A stretch of 64,000 bases of DNA from Stentor coeruleus. Its lineage: Eukaryota; Ciliophora; Heterotrichea; Heterotrichida; Stentoridae. The notes beneath the pieces were generated by a model. The model was given only the letters and a program-made list of their open reading frames with translations, ran no database searches and was not told the origin of the DNA. Location: contig MPUH01000049.1 in NCBI GenBank assembly GCA_001970955.1, positions 62,001-126,000 of the forward strand. Direction: 5' to 3'. This document shows positions 19,376 through 28,380 of the stretch, piece after piece. Numbering within the stretch: the stretch's first letter is position 1; every line of letters begins with the position of its first letter. The position numbers were made by a program, and so were the translations under genes.

Positions 19376-20461
19376 TTACTCTAAAGCAAGAGTTTGACTA
19401 GGGATTTCTACTTGTTGCAAGCCTGGATTTTTAAAGAAAAAATCATATTCCAGTTCTTGAGCTTTATCGTTTGATATAATTTTCTGATATTCAATCATAC
19501 TTTCATATATTACATTAAGGACATTGTCGTTAAGAACAAATTTTTCAAGTATGTTTTTTTTGTCAGTTTTCAATAATTTTGTAGAGTTCCTGTTAGCAAG
19601 GACTTCTTTTTTTACCTCCTCAACACATTCAGCAAAAAATCTTCCTAAATTATTTATATTCACCCCACAAGCATATTCAGAACTTTTTTTCTTCAGTGAG
19701 CATTGGAGATTTTTTATGATGTTTTTATAATGATCTATTGTCTGATGAAGTTTATAGTTTTTGTATTCCATAAACTCTTCAATTTCTTTATAAAAATTTT
19801 GAGTACCTGGGATATGTTTTTTCGCTAAACTCCATAAATACTTTCCTGACTGTGTACTAGGAACAAATTCACTATCTCTTAATGGTGGAAGTGAATTTTT
19901 TAAAGCTAAAATTTTCCCTTGTTCTTCAGTTTTTATTTTAAGTTCTTCGAAAAGTTTAACTTCTTTTAGAGTTTTTTTAAGTTTTAGTTCAAGAAAACTT
20001 TTTTCTTTTTCTAGCTCTTCAACTTTGAGCTTTAAAATTCTGTTTTTTTGTTCGTAGTTTTTACACATTTCTTCAAGTTTTTTGCATTCGGTGATGAGCT
20101 TTCTGAATTCGTTGCTAGATGCTAAGTCATTTTTTTCTTTAGGACTTTCATTAACACTTATTTTCGTGGACTTCCTCAAGTAAACTTTGTCAATAGGTTT
20201 GTTTTCAAGTTTTTTCTCGAGAAGCTGAGCAGAAAAACGTGAAAATTTATGAGAATATTGTTTGATAAACCTGTTCATTGGGCTTCCATCTTGGTCAACT
20301 TCAATGTGAATGTTTTTGTAGCTTGAATTAGGTGTTGTCATGTTTGATTTTTTAAACGACTTAAGTTTTTTGATCTTCAATGTTTCAGATGATTTTTGTC
20401 TCAGCTGATTAGCTAATTCAGCAATTTTAAACTTTAGTTGTTTATTTGTAGGCCTATCCAT
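19376..20461 (-). CDS. Coiled-coil protein, unknown function
   Basis: A 361-residue, Lys-rich protein that I do not recognise. A strong coiled coil spans about residues 115-195 (ECKKLEEMCKNYEQ through LFEELKIKTEEQ). A second helical region lies at about 225-270. The N terminus is basic and Ser/Thr-rich. There are no membrane spans and no catalytic motif. The 63-bp spacing to the DHHC gene is typical of this packed run and does not prove co-function. A cytoskeletal or basal-body role is possible but unsupported. Confidence 0.65.
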   Translation of the reverse strand: MDRPTNKQLKFKIAELANQLRQKSSETLKIKKLKSFKKSNMTTPNSSYKNIHIEVDQDGSPMNRFIKQYSHKFSRFSAQLLEKKLENKPIDKVYLRKSTKISVNESPKEKNDLASSNEFRKLITECKKLEEMCKNYEQKNRILKLKVEELEKEKSFLELKLKKTLKEVKLFEELKIKTEEQGKILALKNSLPPLRDSEFVPSTQSGKYLWSLAKKHIPGTQNFYKEIEEFMEYKNYKLHQTIDHYKNIIKNLQCSLKKKSSEYACGVNINNLGRFFAECVEEVKKEVLANRNSTKLLKTDKKNILEKFVLNDNVLNVIYESMIEYQKIISNDKAQELEYDFFFKNPGLQQVEIPSQTLALE

Positions 20462-20947
20462 AGTTTTATTTGATAAAAATTTTTAAGGTAATTTTATATG
20501 GAAATACTAATATTTTATGTTTTTGGTTTAGGAATTTTAGCCTTAGTTTATATTTTCAAGCTGTAAATGTTAAAATATTGATTACTTTTATATGTTATAG
20601 ATTTATAAGATGAAATATGTATATTTACTAGAGATTATAATTTAGTTAAATCACTGAAGGATTATAAAATAAAGTGAATATATATAAATAAATCAAAGTT
20701 TTTACATCTAGTCTGATATACTAAGGTAGTAATTGTAAATAAATACTGATTATATATTTTTTTTTGTTATAAAATAAACTACCTACTAAGCCTAACAAAT
20801 CCAAGAAATATATATAAAATAATTTCAATCACTATAAAATTAATATATACCCTAAAAACTTAACTACATTATCTATAATAAATTGCAATAAAACTAATAT
20901 ATACCCTAAAAACTTAACTACATTATCTATAATAAATTGCAATAAAA
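20462..20947. other. AT-rich spacer with tandem repeat at its right end
   Basis: No gene is seen. The repeat at 20841-20961 is listed separately. The remainder is AT-rich without notable motifs. Confidence 0.55.
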
Positions 20948-20961
20948 CTAATATATACCCT
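20841..20961. repeat. 54-bp tandem repeat overlapping a stop codon
   Basis: Units at 20841-20894 and 20895-20948 match with period 54, and a 13-nt partial third copy runs to 20961. The stop codon and last residues of the membrane RING gene (stop at 20948-20950) fall in the partial copy. The array thus copied the gene's 3' end and trailer outward. Confidence 0.8.
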
Positions 20962-22420
20962 TTGAGCTTGTGCCTACAACATTAAAAACACTTCCCGGTT
21001 CAACTTCAATTTTCAATACCTGTTCAATTTTCCCTCTGCACATATAGCAAACCCCTTTTTCTCTCATAATTAAATTTGCGCAGTTTAAACAAATGCCTCC
21101 ATGTAAACAAGGCATAAAAACTGAATTACATTGTCCATCATAGCAAATCCTACATTTTCTATCAGTAAGTGCCAAATCACCACTACTTTTATTCACTATT
21201 CCTTCTTGATTTTTTGGCATTGTACTCAAGCTTCTATAATGAATATTATCTTTATCATTTGGATTATTAATATCCTGACTAGCACTTCTTGTTAAATGTT
21301 TTTTTTCTTTTCTATAACTAGCAGGCTGAAAATAAATACTACTCATTCTAACTAAAGCTTTTGGAGGAAGTTTAATTGCTCTAATAATTTTTGTTGGAAA
21401 ACTTATATACTCAATTTGAGATGGAGGTAAAGGTAAATGTCTACTTTGGCTTAAACTACCAGGAATTGAAATAGTTTCTTTATTAATAAAAAAAGATCTC
21501 CACCACTTAACTAGGTAAGTTTTGATTAATTGTGTAAATAGTATAAATGATGCTAAATAAAATATTCCCCATATGCACATTCTTTTATAGTTTTTATGAT
21601 AAGCATCATAACTCATTAGTATTATTGTTATGCTAGCCATTGAGGTTGTGAAAAAAAGCCAAATTGAAGAGAAGATTTCTTTTATTGAAGATTCTTTGTA
21701 GTAAAATGAAAATATTGACATCAAAACTAGAAATAATGATATGACGCTGAGGATTGTATTGATTATCAAAATTATCCATAGTGGCCATATAATAGTTATC
21801 CAATCAATTTTTAGTATCCCATCTATTTTAAGTCCTATGCTTGCAAAAAGTAAAATTTTCATCAAATTTCCTACTGTTATGCACTAAATACTTCTTACAA
21901 TTACAGAAAAAAGCTGGCATTTGTTATAAGCTTTAACTTTAATTAATACTCCAGTTAGACTTGATATCAAAAGAGGAACCGTACAAGAAATCAGCAAAAT
22001 TTTGATATTAAAATGCCATATTATAAGCATAGAGTAAAATATCAGATTTCCTAAACACTGAATGATTTGTTTTAAAGATGAAATTTTGACTGAATTAGGG
22101 TCAATATAAGACTGATAATTTTTAAGTCGAAAAATACTCAACAAAAATTTCTTTAACTCTAATAAACCAAATGGAGTAAGGGCTACAACAATGTTTGCAT
22201 CAAAAAATAAAGCTCCTTCAAGTAAAACTAAAGCAGTAAGTACAACAAAAGAAATCTCTATATATTTAGATATTTCTCCAGCTATAATCTCACAATCAAG
22301 TACTTCATCATCATCACTATACTCAGTTGGCATTCTTTCAAAAAGTTGACGTTCTGTGCTTATATTTCCCTCATTTTGTTCATCAATTCTTTCTTCTTGG
22401 CTTTCAATAATAACGTTCAT
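20948..22420 (-). CDS. Membrane-anchored C-terminal RING protein (two exons)
   Basis: Exons 22420-21899 and 21883-20948 (minus strand) give 485 residues. Without splicing the frame ends at TAG after 178 codons. Several hydrophobic spans lie at about residues 60-110, 130-160, and 200-300. The C terminus (418-457) is a C3HC4-type RING: CRICYDGQ, VFMPCLHGGICLNC, then CYMC. Terminal RING fingers of this kind behind membrane spans are typical of ER or endosomal E3 ligases. The N terminus is acidic (EEERIDEQNEG). A Ser/Pro-rich linker precedes the RING. Substrate unknown. Only 30 bp separate its start from the stop of the upstream EF-hand gene. Confidence 0.82.
21884..21898 (-). other. 15-nt spliceosomal intron
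   Basis: Sense strand GTAAGAAGTATTTAG, phase 0, A at position 10, TAG in frame if kept. Removal joins SVI to CITVGNLMK. Confidence 0.9.
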
Positions 22421-22450
22421 AATTATATTAATTATTATGATAAAATCTTT

Positions 22451-23974
22451 TTAAATATTAAGATCATCATGCTTTGAAAAAAATAAATTATGGAGTATTG
22501 AAAAATTTTCTTTACTATTCGGGGTTTTTTCATCAGAAAAAATCTTCACGCAAGCTGAAAAACTGATTTTTTCCAGTGAAAATGGGTCAGCTTTTAATAG
22601 AAATTCATCAGTTTTGTTTGAAACATTTAACGAATTGCATATTTCTTTGAATTCATTTTTTGTCAAAAGCCCGTCTGCATCTTGATCGTACTGTTTAAAC
22701 ATTTCAGCAAAAGGTGAGAGAAGAGTCTCATGAGTTGTTAGATCATATGAAAGTATTATATTTTGAAATTCAATAAAAGAAATATCTTCGTTGTTAGGCT
22801 TTAATGATTTTGTGTTGGGTTGTGCTTTTGAGGAAATATGGCTTTTTACTAGATTTATCATGTAAGTGGATTCTTCGTCGGAATAGATTGAGATTATTAT
22901 ACTTCCCCATTCGTTTTCGTCTAGTTTTCCTTGCATTTTTTCTTTGAGATGTGCATTCACTTGACCTTCACGCATATAAGGCCAGTTGCTGGTTATGTAT
23001 GCTTTAAGTAAATTTCGTATTTTGTCTTTCACTTTGTAGAGGACATAACGGAAATCTTCATCTATTTGATGGTTGATTATTTTTGAAAATAGCTTGACTT
23101 CAGCGTCTTCATTTTCATAACGAGTAATAGCTTTCATTATAGCAAAAGTCCATTCAGTAATAATAGTTTTCAAGCCGAATTTCTGATTTAAATACGTAAG
23201 CATAAATTGATCTAAAGTTTCAATCGGCATAAAACTTTCCCTGCATTTTTCATCAAATTTAACTTTTGTTGCATACACTTCCTCAATAGTATCCTTTAAC
23301 TGTTTAAAACTTAACTCTCTTCCTTGAGCAATTCTTTTATTCATAATTATCGTATTATTAGGAACTTTTGGGACAATTTCTTTTCTAAAGTTCTTTACAG
23401 GTGATTGTGGAATAGAAATTTCAGTATTTTGCTTAGACAACGCTATAATATTATTCAAAAATGCTTTATTTTCTCTTTGTAAAAGTTCATGAGCTGTTGC
23501 AAGTTCATTCTGTGTTTTTTTAAGTTGTTGCGCTAATGTATCTTTTTCAATTGTCAAGCTTCGAACTTTATTTTCTAAACTTTCAGAAGCAAGGAGAATT
23601 GTATTTATTTCTTCTTGTTTTACATAAATCTCAGCAGTAAAATTTCTTTTGTTATTCATTTCCTTTTCCCAACTTTTTACAGCTGATTCTGCTAATGAAA
23701 GAACGTTATTGATTATTCCTTCACAAATTATATTAATATTCGGTAAGCTAACTTCTAGATATTTTTGTAAGACTTGAAAGTTGTAGCGCCACATGTTTAG
23801 TTTAGCTTTTGACATACTTATACTATCATTAGGGATAACTGAGGAAAATATTTTTTTTAGGCTTTCTTGAAAGTTAATTAAAAGTCTTTCTTTGTGTTTT
23901 TCATTAAAGAGTTCAATGATAGAATCGAAACTATTGGCAAATTTTTCAAGTTCTTGGGTATTTAAACTTTCCAT
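22451..23974 (-). CDS. Coiled-coil protein with a C-terminal EF hand
   Basis: I take ATG 23974 (MESLNTQEL) as the start, giving 507 residues. The frame stays open to ATG 24073, but those 33 codons look like AT-rich leader. A coiled coil spans about 120-180 (EEINTILLASESLENKVRSL). Near residue 430 is a canonical EF-hand loop, DQDADGLLTKNE, with acidic residues at positions 1, 3, 5 and 12, so calcium binding is likely. The partner hand after it is degenerate. The middle part is helical and of unknown family. Calcium-dependent contraction is prominent in heterotrichs, but a role there is only speculation. Confidence 0.72.
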   Translation of the reverse strand: MESLNTQELEKFANSFDSIIELFNEKHKERLLINFQESLKKIFSSVIPNDSISMSKAKLNMWRYNFQVLQKYLEVSLPNINIICEGIINNVLSLAESAVKSWEKEMNNKRNFTAEIYVKQEEINTILLASESLENKVRSLTIEKDTLAQQLKKTQNELATAHELLQRENKAFLNNIIALSKQNTEISIPQSPVKNFRKEIVPKVPNNTIIMNKRIAQGRELSFKQLKDTIEEVYATKVKFDEKCRESFMPIETLDQFMLTYLNQKFGLKTIITEWTFAIMKAITRYENEDAEVKLFSKIINHQIDEDFRYVLYKVKDKIRNLLKAYITSNWPYMREGQVNAHLKEKMQGKLDENEWGSIIISIYSDEESTYMINLVKSHISSKAQPNTKSLKPNNEDISFIEFQNIILSYDLTTHETLLSPFAEMFKQYDQDADGLLTKNEFKEICNSLNVSNKTDEFLLKADPFSLEKISFSACVKIFSDEKTPNSKENFSILHNLFFSKHDDLNI

Positions 23975-24239
23975 TAAATAATTATAAGATTTTTTTGCGA
24001 TTAGAATTAGGTGAAAAAAATATTGCATGTATTTTATGATTATTATCTTTGATTTTTTAATGCTTTCAGACATTACCGGTACCAGCTAACTAGGCTTAAA
24101 CTTTTTTTTTCTTTAAAAAAAGTATTTGTTATGTAGAGACAGTTAGGAAGGATAGAAAAGGTTTATTAAATATAGAAAATTTTAGAACTCAAAAAAAATT
24201 GATGGACTTTTTCAGAAGAAATCGTTTATAATTTTGTAT

Positions 24240-24452
24240 GTGGAGAGATAAGAAAAGTGTGACAGTGATATCAACTTTCTATGGAGCAAAAAAATTAAAA
24301 TGGGAAAAAAGTACAGGAAAAGAAATTGAGATTCCTTATTAAATCNGTGGAGAGATAAGAAAAGTGTGACAGTGATATCAACTTTCTATGGAACAAAAAA
24401 ATTAAAATGGGAAAAAAGTACAGGAAAAGAAATTGAGATTCCTTATTAAATC
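24240..24452. repeat. 106-nt copies flanking the N at 24346
   Basis: The segment 24240-24345 recurs at 24347-24452 with one visible substitution (TATGGAGCAA against TATGGAACAA). This looks like two allelic contig ends joined by an N. Confidence 0.8.
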
Positions 24453-24850
24453 TAAAATGTATCGGAATTATGAATCAAATGGTTCTATTTGATTAAAGAC
24501 TAGTTTATTATATTTCTTCATATAAGTTTTATAAGTGGCAGAAGTATATTTTTTGTATTTATTTGAAATTTTCTATTCAAATTCGTTTATAATTTTTATC
24601 AAAACTCAAGAAGCAAAGGGAGAAGCAAAACTGATCATATGAACCTTAAANCTAAAATGTATCGGAATTATGAATCAAATGGTTCTATTTGATTAAAGAC
24701 TAGTTTATTATATTTATTCATATAAGTTTTATAAGTGGCAGAAGTATATTTTTTGTATTTATTTGAAATTTTCTATTCAAATTCGTTTATAATTTTTATC
24801 AAAACTTAAGAAGCAAAGGGAGAAGCAAAACTGATTATATGAACCTTAAT
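24452..24850. repeat. About 198-nt copies flanking the N at 24651
   Basis: Positions 24452-24650 recur at 24652-24849. I see at least three substitutions (TTTCTTCAT/TTTATTCAT, ACTCAAG/ACTTAAG, GATCATAT/GATTATAT). Likely unmerged alleles. Confidence 0.8.
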
Positions 24851-25008
24851 TTTTTTGTGCCAAAAACTTGCATTTACGATAAAAACATGAAAAAAATATA
24901 TGAATTCTTAATAATTTAAACTATATTTTAAACAAAATCCTTTTTCCCATTCTACAACATCTCTCAAAATAAAAAACAAAAAAATATGAATTCTTAAAAG
25001 CTTCAAAC

Positions 25009-25890
25009 TTAAATATTAAAATAAGCTCCAGATATAATATTGAAATCTCGATTTCCTCTCCACAATTCTTTAAGTCTTTGCGTTCTCTCAACATTATTAG
25101 CTTTAGGTTTAGGAACAAACAAAGCATTATGAGTATCATGATAATGTTCTGGAATCTCCTCAACTTTTTTCAATCCTCTAGCTTTTTCACGTTCAGCCTC
25201 ATTAGAATAAGGATTAAAAAACTGAATATTTGCACTTGGCGCCGTATGTCTTAAAATATTCATAGCTCGGGATTTACGATGAAGATCATTATCACTTTCC
25301 TCTAAATCCTTATTCAAACTACCCCAATATTTATAATTATTCGTATTACGTTCAGTAATATTAACCCCAAGAACCCCAGAACGAAATCCATTAGCTAAAA
25401 CTCTTTCTTTTTTTGTTTCTTCAATTTTATCATGTTTCAATTTCAAATATTGTTTATTTCTATGTTTTTCCGCTTCAAATAATTGTCTTCTTTTTGAAGG
25501 TGGGATTGTTTTCATATATTCAAGGTTATCACGTGCTCTTTCTTTTTCCATGTTTACTAGTTGTTTAGATACTTTTTCAATATCAAGTGAAGGAGGAGTA
25601 AATGATCTTCTAGTGTCATTACTATGGATTAATGTATTACCAAAAGACTTTTCTAATGATTGTACTGGAGGCTGGCTACGGTTTAAAGATACAAAAGCAG
25701 CACTAGGTCGAATAGAATTATTAGAATAAATCATAGGTAACTGCTCTTGAGGTCCGGAGTTAACTGAAGGCTTTTTTGATTGGAATAGCTTTTCTCCCCA
25801 TTGGGATGCTAGGAAATTATCGAGATGCTTTACATCCCATGTATTTCCTTGAAGCACAACACTTGGTTTATTGTGGAACTCGGGTAACAT
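25009..25890 (-). CDS. Basic hypothetical protein
   Basis: The 293-residue protein matches no family I recognise. The first half is Ser/Pro/Asn-rich and probably disordered. A charged helical stretch lies at about 107-165 (VSKQLVNMEKERARDN, SKRRQLFEAEKHRNKQ). The end has Tyr/His- and Lys/Pro-rich patches. There are no membrane spans, Cys clusters or catalytic motifs. It sits 40 bp downstream of the Polo-kinase stop, in the same strand run. The profile suits a microtubule- or cilium-associated structural protein, but this is inference only. Confidence 0.6.
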   Translation of the reverse strand: MLPEFHNKPSVVLQGNTWDVKHLDNFLASQWGEKLFQSKKPSVNSGPQEQLPMIYSNNSIRPSAAFVSLNRSQPPVQSLEKSFGNTLIHSNDTRRSFTPPSLDIEKVSKQLVNMEKERARDNLEYMKTIPPSKRRQLFEAEKHRNKQYLKLKHDKIEETKKERVLANGFRSGVLGVNITERNTNNYKYWGSLNKDLEESDNDLHRKSRAMNILRHTAPSANIQFFNPYSNEAEREKARGLKKVEEIPEHYHDTHNALFVPKPKANNVERTQRLKELWRGNRDFNIISGAYFNI

Positions 25891-25930
25891 ATTTAATTTT
25901 ACTCAAAGTTTTTCATAATCATCATTACTA

Positions 25931-27634
25931 TTAATAATCATTTTTTTCATTTTGTCTTGGCTGCAACATAGTCGTTAGTACTTCTTTAGAATACCTCAAC
26001 CTTTTAGTCAAGTCCCTATTAGAGCTTTCCATAGCCATACTAAGCCCATACTCAGAAACTTCTCCTTTTTTATCGACAAACACAACAATTTTCTTATCAC
26101 TACACAACAAAAGTTCTGACTTATCCAAAAACGAAACCTGCACAACACGATTACTAAGCCTGAAAAAAATTGCATGCGAAGTACTTAGCCATTTTTTCAC
26201 AAACACATATGGTTTTTTACAATCATTTACCTTATTTTCATCAAGTAAATGTTTACGAAAGTGGTCCAACAATGTTACTTTTTTCTTAAGTTCATCAGGA
26301 TATTCTTTTAAACTATAAGTTGTTGTCTCAGCTTCTCTTGTTGAACTAGGTCTACACATATACTGAAAAAAATCTCCAGTTCCATTACTTATGATTTTAG
26401 TTGAATCATTGAAAAAAACGCCAACACAAGAATTGCTTAATAAATACCCAAGTCCATATTTGCTACTATAATCAACCCATTTTTTAACCCAAAGATGATC
26501 ACTTGATGATGGGTTATAAGAAGATGAACATGGTCTTTTACTATCATTTTTTTCTCTATTAGTTTGTATAGGCATATTTTGAGCATCACGAGCTGTAAAT
26601 GGAGAATTGTCTAAATTACTTAAAGTTCGGGTTATTGGTATAGATATTGTTTCTGCTCGACTTTTTGGTCGAAGGCTTTGAGTTGATCCAGATGTTTGAA
26701 GCATAAAACTTGCTGATGGTGGAACTGCTAAAGTACTCGCGGGCATTAGTTTTGGAATAGAATTTTTTTTGAGGAAGGAATGATTGAGGATTTCATCTAA
26801 AGTAGGTCTAGACTCAGGATCTGTTATAAGAATAGATTTTACAAATGATTTCGCTTCTTCGCTTAAAGGAATATGCTCAGGAAATGCATATGAATTCATT
26901 CTTATTTTTCTATATGTAGTTTTTATGTCTGTTGTTTCAAAAGGTGGCCTTCCAATCATTAGAGTATAAGCTAGAACACCTAAACTCCAAATGTCTACTT
27001 CATATGAATGCCCTCCTTTTCCTTCTAAAATCTCAGGCGCTATATAATTTGGAGTTCCGCAAATAGTCCTTTTTCTCTCACCATCATACTCTAATTTAGT
27101 TGCCAGGCCGAAATCTCCCATTTTAATCTCCATTTTATCTGTCAAAAACAAATTCCCAAGCTTTATATCTCTATGAATTACCCTATGCGCATGTAAATAT
27201 TTCAAAGCAGAAACTACTTGAATAATATAACATTGAACTTCTAATTCTGTAAGTCTTTTTCTTCTTCTTATTAACTCAGTTAATGTTTGATTCGTACATA
27301 ATTCTAAAATAATGTAAACATTTTCAGTGTCTTCGAAAAAGTGTTCAAATTTTACAATGTTTTGATGCTGTAATGATTTGTGAATTTTTATCTCGCTCAT
27401 GAGCTTTTGCCTAGCACGAGATTTTATTAATGAAGCTTTTTCTATGATTTTTCCTGCGAAAATAATTTTGTTTTCGAGTTCTGTAAATTCGTAAACACGG
27501 GCAAAGCCCCCTTTGCCTAAGAACTGGCCTTTGTTGTATTTTTTTGTAACTGTTTCTCCGTTAGACTTTCTAATAGTCTCGATTATCAGTGTGTCTGAGG
27601 AGTCAAGAGAAGTTCTATTAGTTTTTGAATTCAT
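25931..27634 (-). CDS. Polo-like kinase with two polo boxes
   Basis: The 567-residue protein has an N-terminal kinase: GKGGFARV (40-47), Lys62, HRDIKLGN (Asp156), DFG (174-176) and the PLK activation segment KRTICGTPNYIAPE, with Thr190 at the place of human PLK1 Thr210. It has two C-terminal polo boxes (about 382-462 and 478-560). Box 1 keeps WVDYSSKYGLGY with Trp386 aligned to PLK1 Trp414, and FFNDST. Box 2 has FLDKSELLLC, where PLK1 has FFQDHTKLILC; the His538/Lys540 pincer becomes Lys505/Glu507. PLKs drive mitotic entry, centrosome and basal-body duplication and cytokinesis. Kinase activity is expected, while phosphopeptide docking may differ. Confidence 0.93.
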   Translation of the reverse strand: MNSKTNRTSLDSSDTLIIETIRKSNGETVTKKYNKGQFLGKGGFARVYEFTELENKIIFAGKIIEKASLIKSRARQKLMSEIKIHKSLQHQNIVKFEHFFEDTENVYIILELCTNQTLTELIRRRKRLTELEVQCYIIQVVSALKYLHAHRVIHRDIKLGNLFLTDKMEIKMGDFGLATKLEYDGERKRTICGTPNYIAPEILEGKGGHSYEVDIWSLGVLAYTLMIGRPPFETTDIKTTYRKIRMNSYAFPEHIPLSEEAKSFVKSILITDPESRPTLDEILNHSFLKKNSIPKLMPASTLAVPPSASFMLQTSGSTQSLRPKSRAETISIPITRTLSNLDNSPFTARDAQNMPIQTNREKNDSKRPCSSSYNPSSSDHLWVKKWVDYSSKYGLGYLLSNSCVGVFFNDSTKIISNGTGDFFQYMCRPSSTREAETTTYSLKEYPDELKKKVTLLDHFRKHLLDENKVNDCKKPYVFVKKWLSTSHAIFFRLSNRVVQVSFLDKSELLLCSDKKIVVFVDKKGEVSEYGLSMAMESSNRDLTKRLRYSKEVLTTMLQPRQNEKNDY

Positions 27635-27676
27635 TTGGTTTGAATAATATGGAGGTTAAATAAGAAAAGATTTATG

Positions 27677-28357
27677 CTATATGGCTATGGGAATGGCCAT
27701 TAAGTTAGAAGTAGAGTTTTGAGGCTCAAAAGAAGCTATTTTCCACTCTTTCTTTCCTGACAACTCTTGATATTCTCCCATATACATGCGATAGATATCT
27801 CCTTTAGAGTTCACAGGCGGTAAAACTCCTTTACTTTGAGTTCGACTTATCGATACTATTCTATTCTTTTTAACCGAAGCCCTTGTCGATTCATATTTAG
27901 ACATACTCAATTTGTATTTCACATGTTGCCAATAATCTTTTTCTAGTTGTACAGCACTTACTGATGGAGACATACTTGCAAGTCTATCAGCCAAGTCTTT
28001 ATTTTCTCTAACAAGTCTTTCTTCATGCTTTTTTCTGTTTACATTTCTAATACTTTTCAATCTAAACCCTGAAGGATCCTGAGACCTCATACGAGACAGC
28101 TTCATTTTTTCATCAGAAAGCACTAAAAGTTTTTCTAATAAAATTTTATTCTCGTGGTAGATATCATGATTACGATTATTAGTCAAAACGTTAGATCTTT
28201 TAGGTTTTTTTATTCTAAAGCTTTCAGGTGTTGAACAGTCTATAAATCTAGATTTAGTGTTTCTTATGTTTTCTAAGTGTTTTTTATGCACATCCATTGA
28301 ATGCTGGTTTTGTTTATTCAAAAACCTATTCGTGTCGAAGTATTGGAAGGATTTCAT
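27677..28357 (-). CDS. CFAP97/Hemingway-like ciliary protein
   Basis: From ATG 28357 the product has 226 residues. Residues about 65-150 follow the pattern of the CFAP97 (KIAA1430) domain: ENKILLEKLLVLSDEKMKL, then basic residues, then RLVRENKDLADRLASMSPSV and a Trp in DYWQHV. In animals CFAP97 proteins act in ciliary assembly and motility. The remaining tail is basic and lacks motifs. It sits 17 bp after the RalGAP-like stop and 42 bp before the Polo-kinase start. The assignment is by eye from motif spacing, so it is moderate. Confidence 0.6.
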   Translation of the reverse strand: MKSFQYFDTNRFLNKQNQHSMDVHKKHLENIRNTKSRFIDCSTPESFRIKKPKRSNVLTNNRNHDIYHENKILLEKLLVLSDEKMKLSRMRSQDPSGFRLKSIRNVNRKKHEERLVRENKDLADRLASMSPSVSAVQLEKDYWQHVKYKLSMSKYESTRASVKKNRIVSISRTQSKGVLPPVNSKGDIYRMYMGEYQELSGKKEWKIASFEPQNSTSNLMAIPIAI

Positions 28358-28380
28358 ATGCAAATAATAGCTATAATAGT

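Larger units (their letters stand above)
23975..25008. other. Spacer with two unresolved joins, no gene seen
   Basis: The spacer contains the Ns at 24346 and 24651 with their flanking copies. If the copies are collapsed the true spacer is about 300 bp shorter. No coding sequence is evident. Confidence 0.6.

Noticed and set aside
23975-24073. Upstream ATG of the EF-hand gene adding 33 residues
   Set aside because: The added part is Ile/Lys/Tyr-rich like spacer translation. The inner ATG directly precedes a normal sequence.
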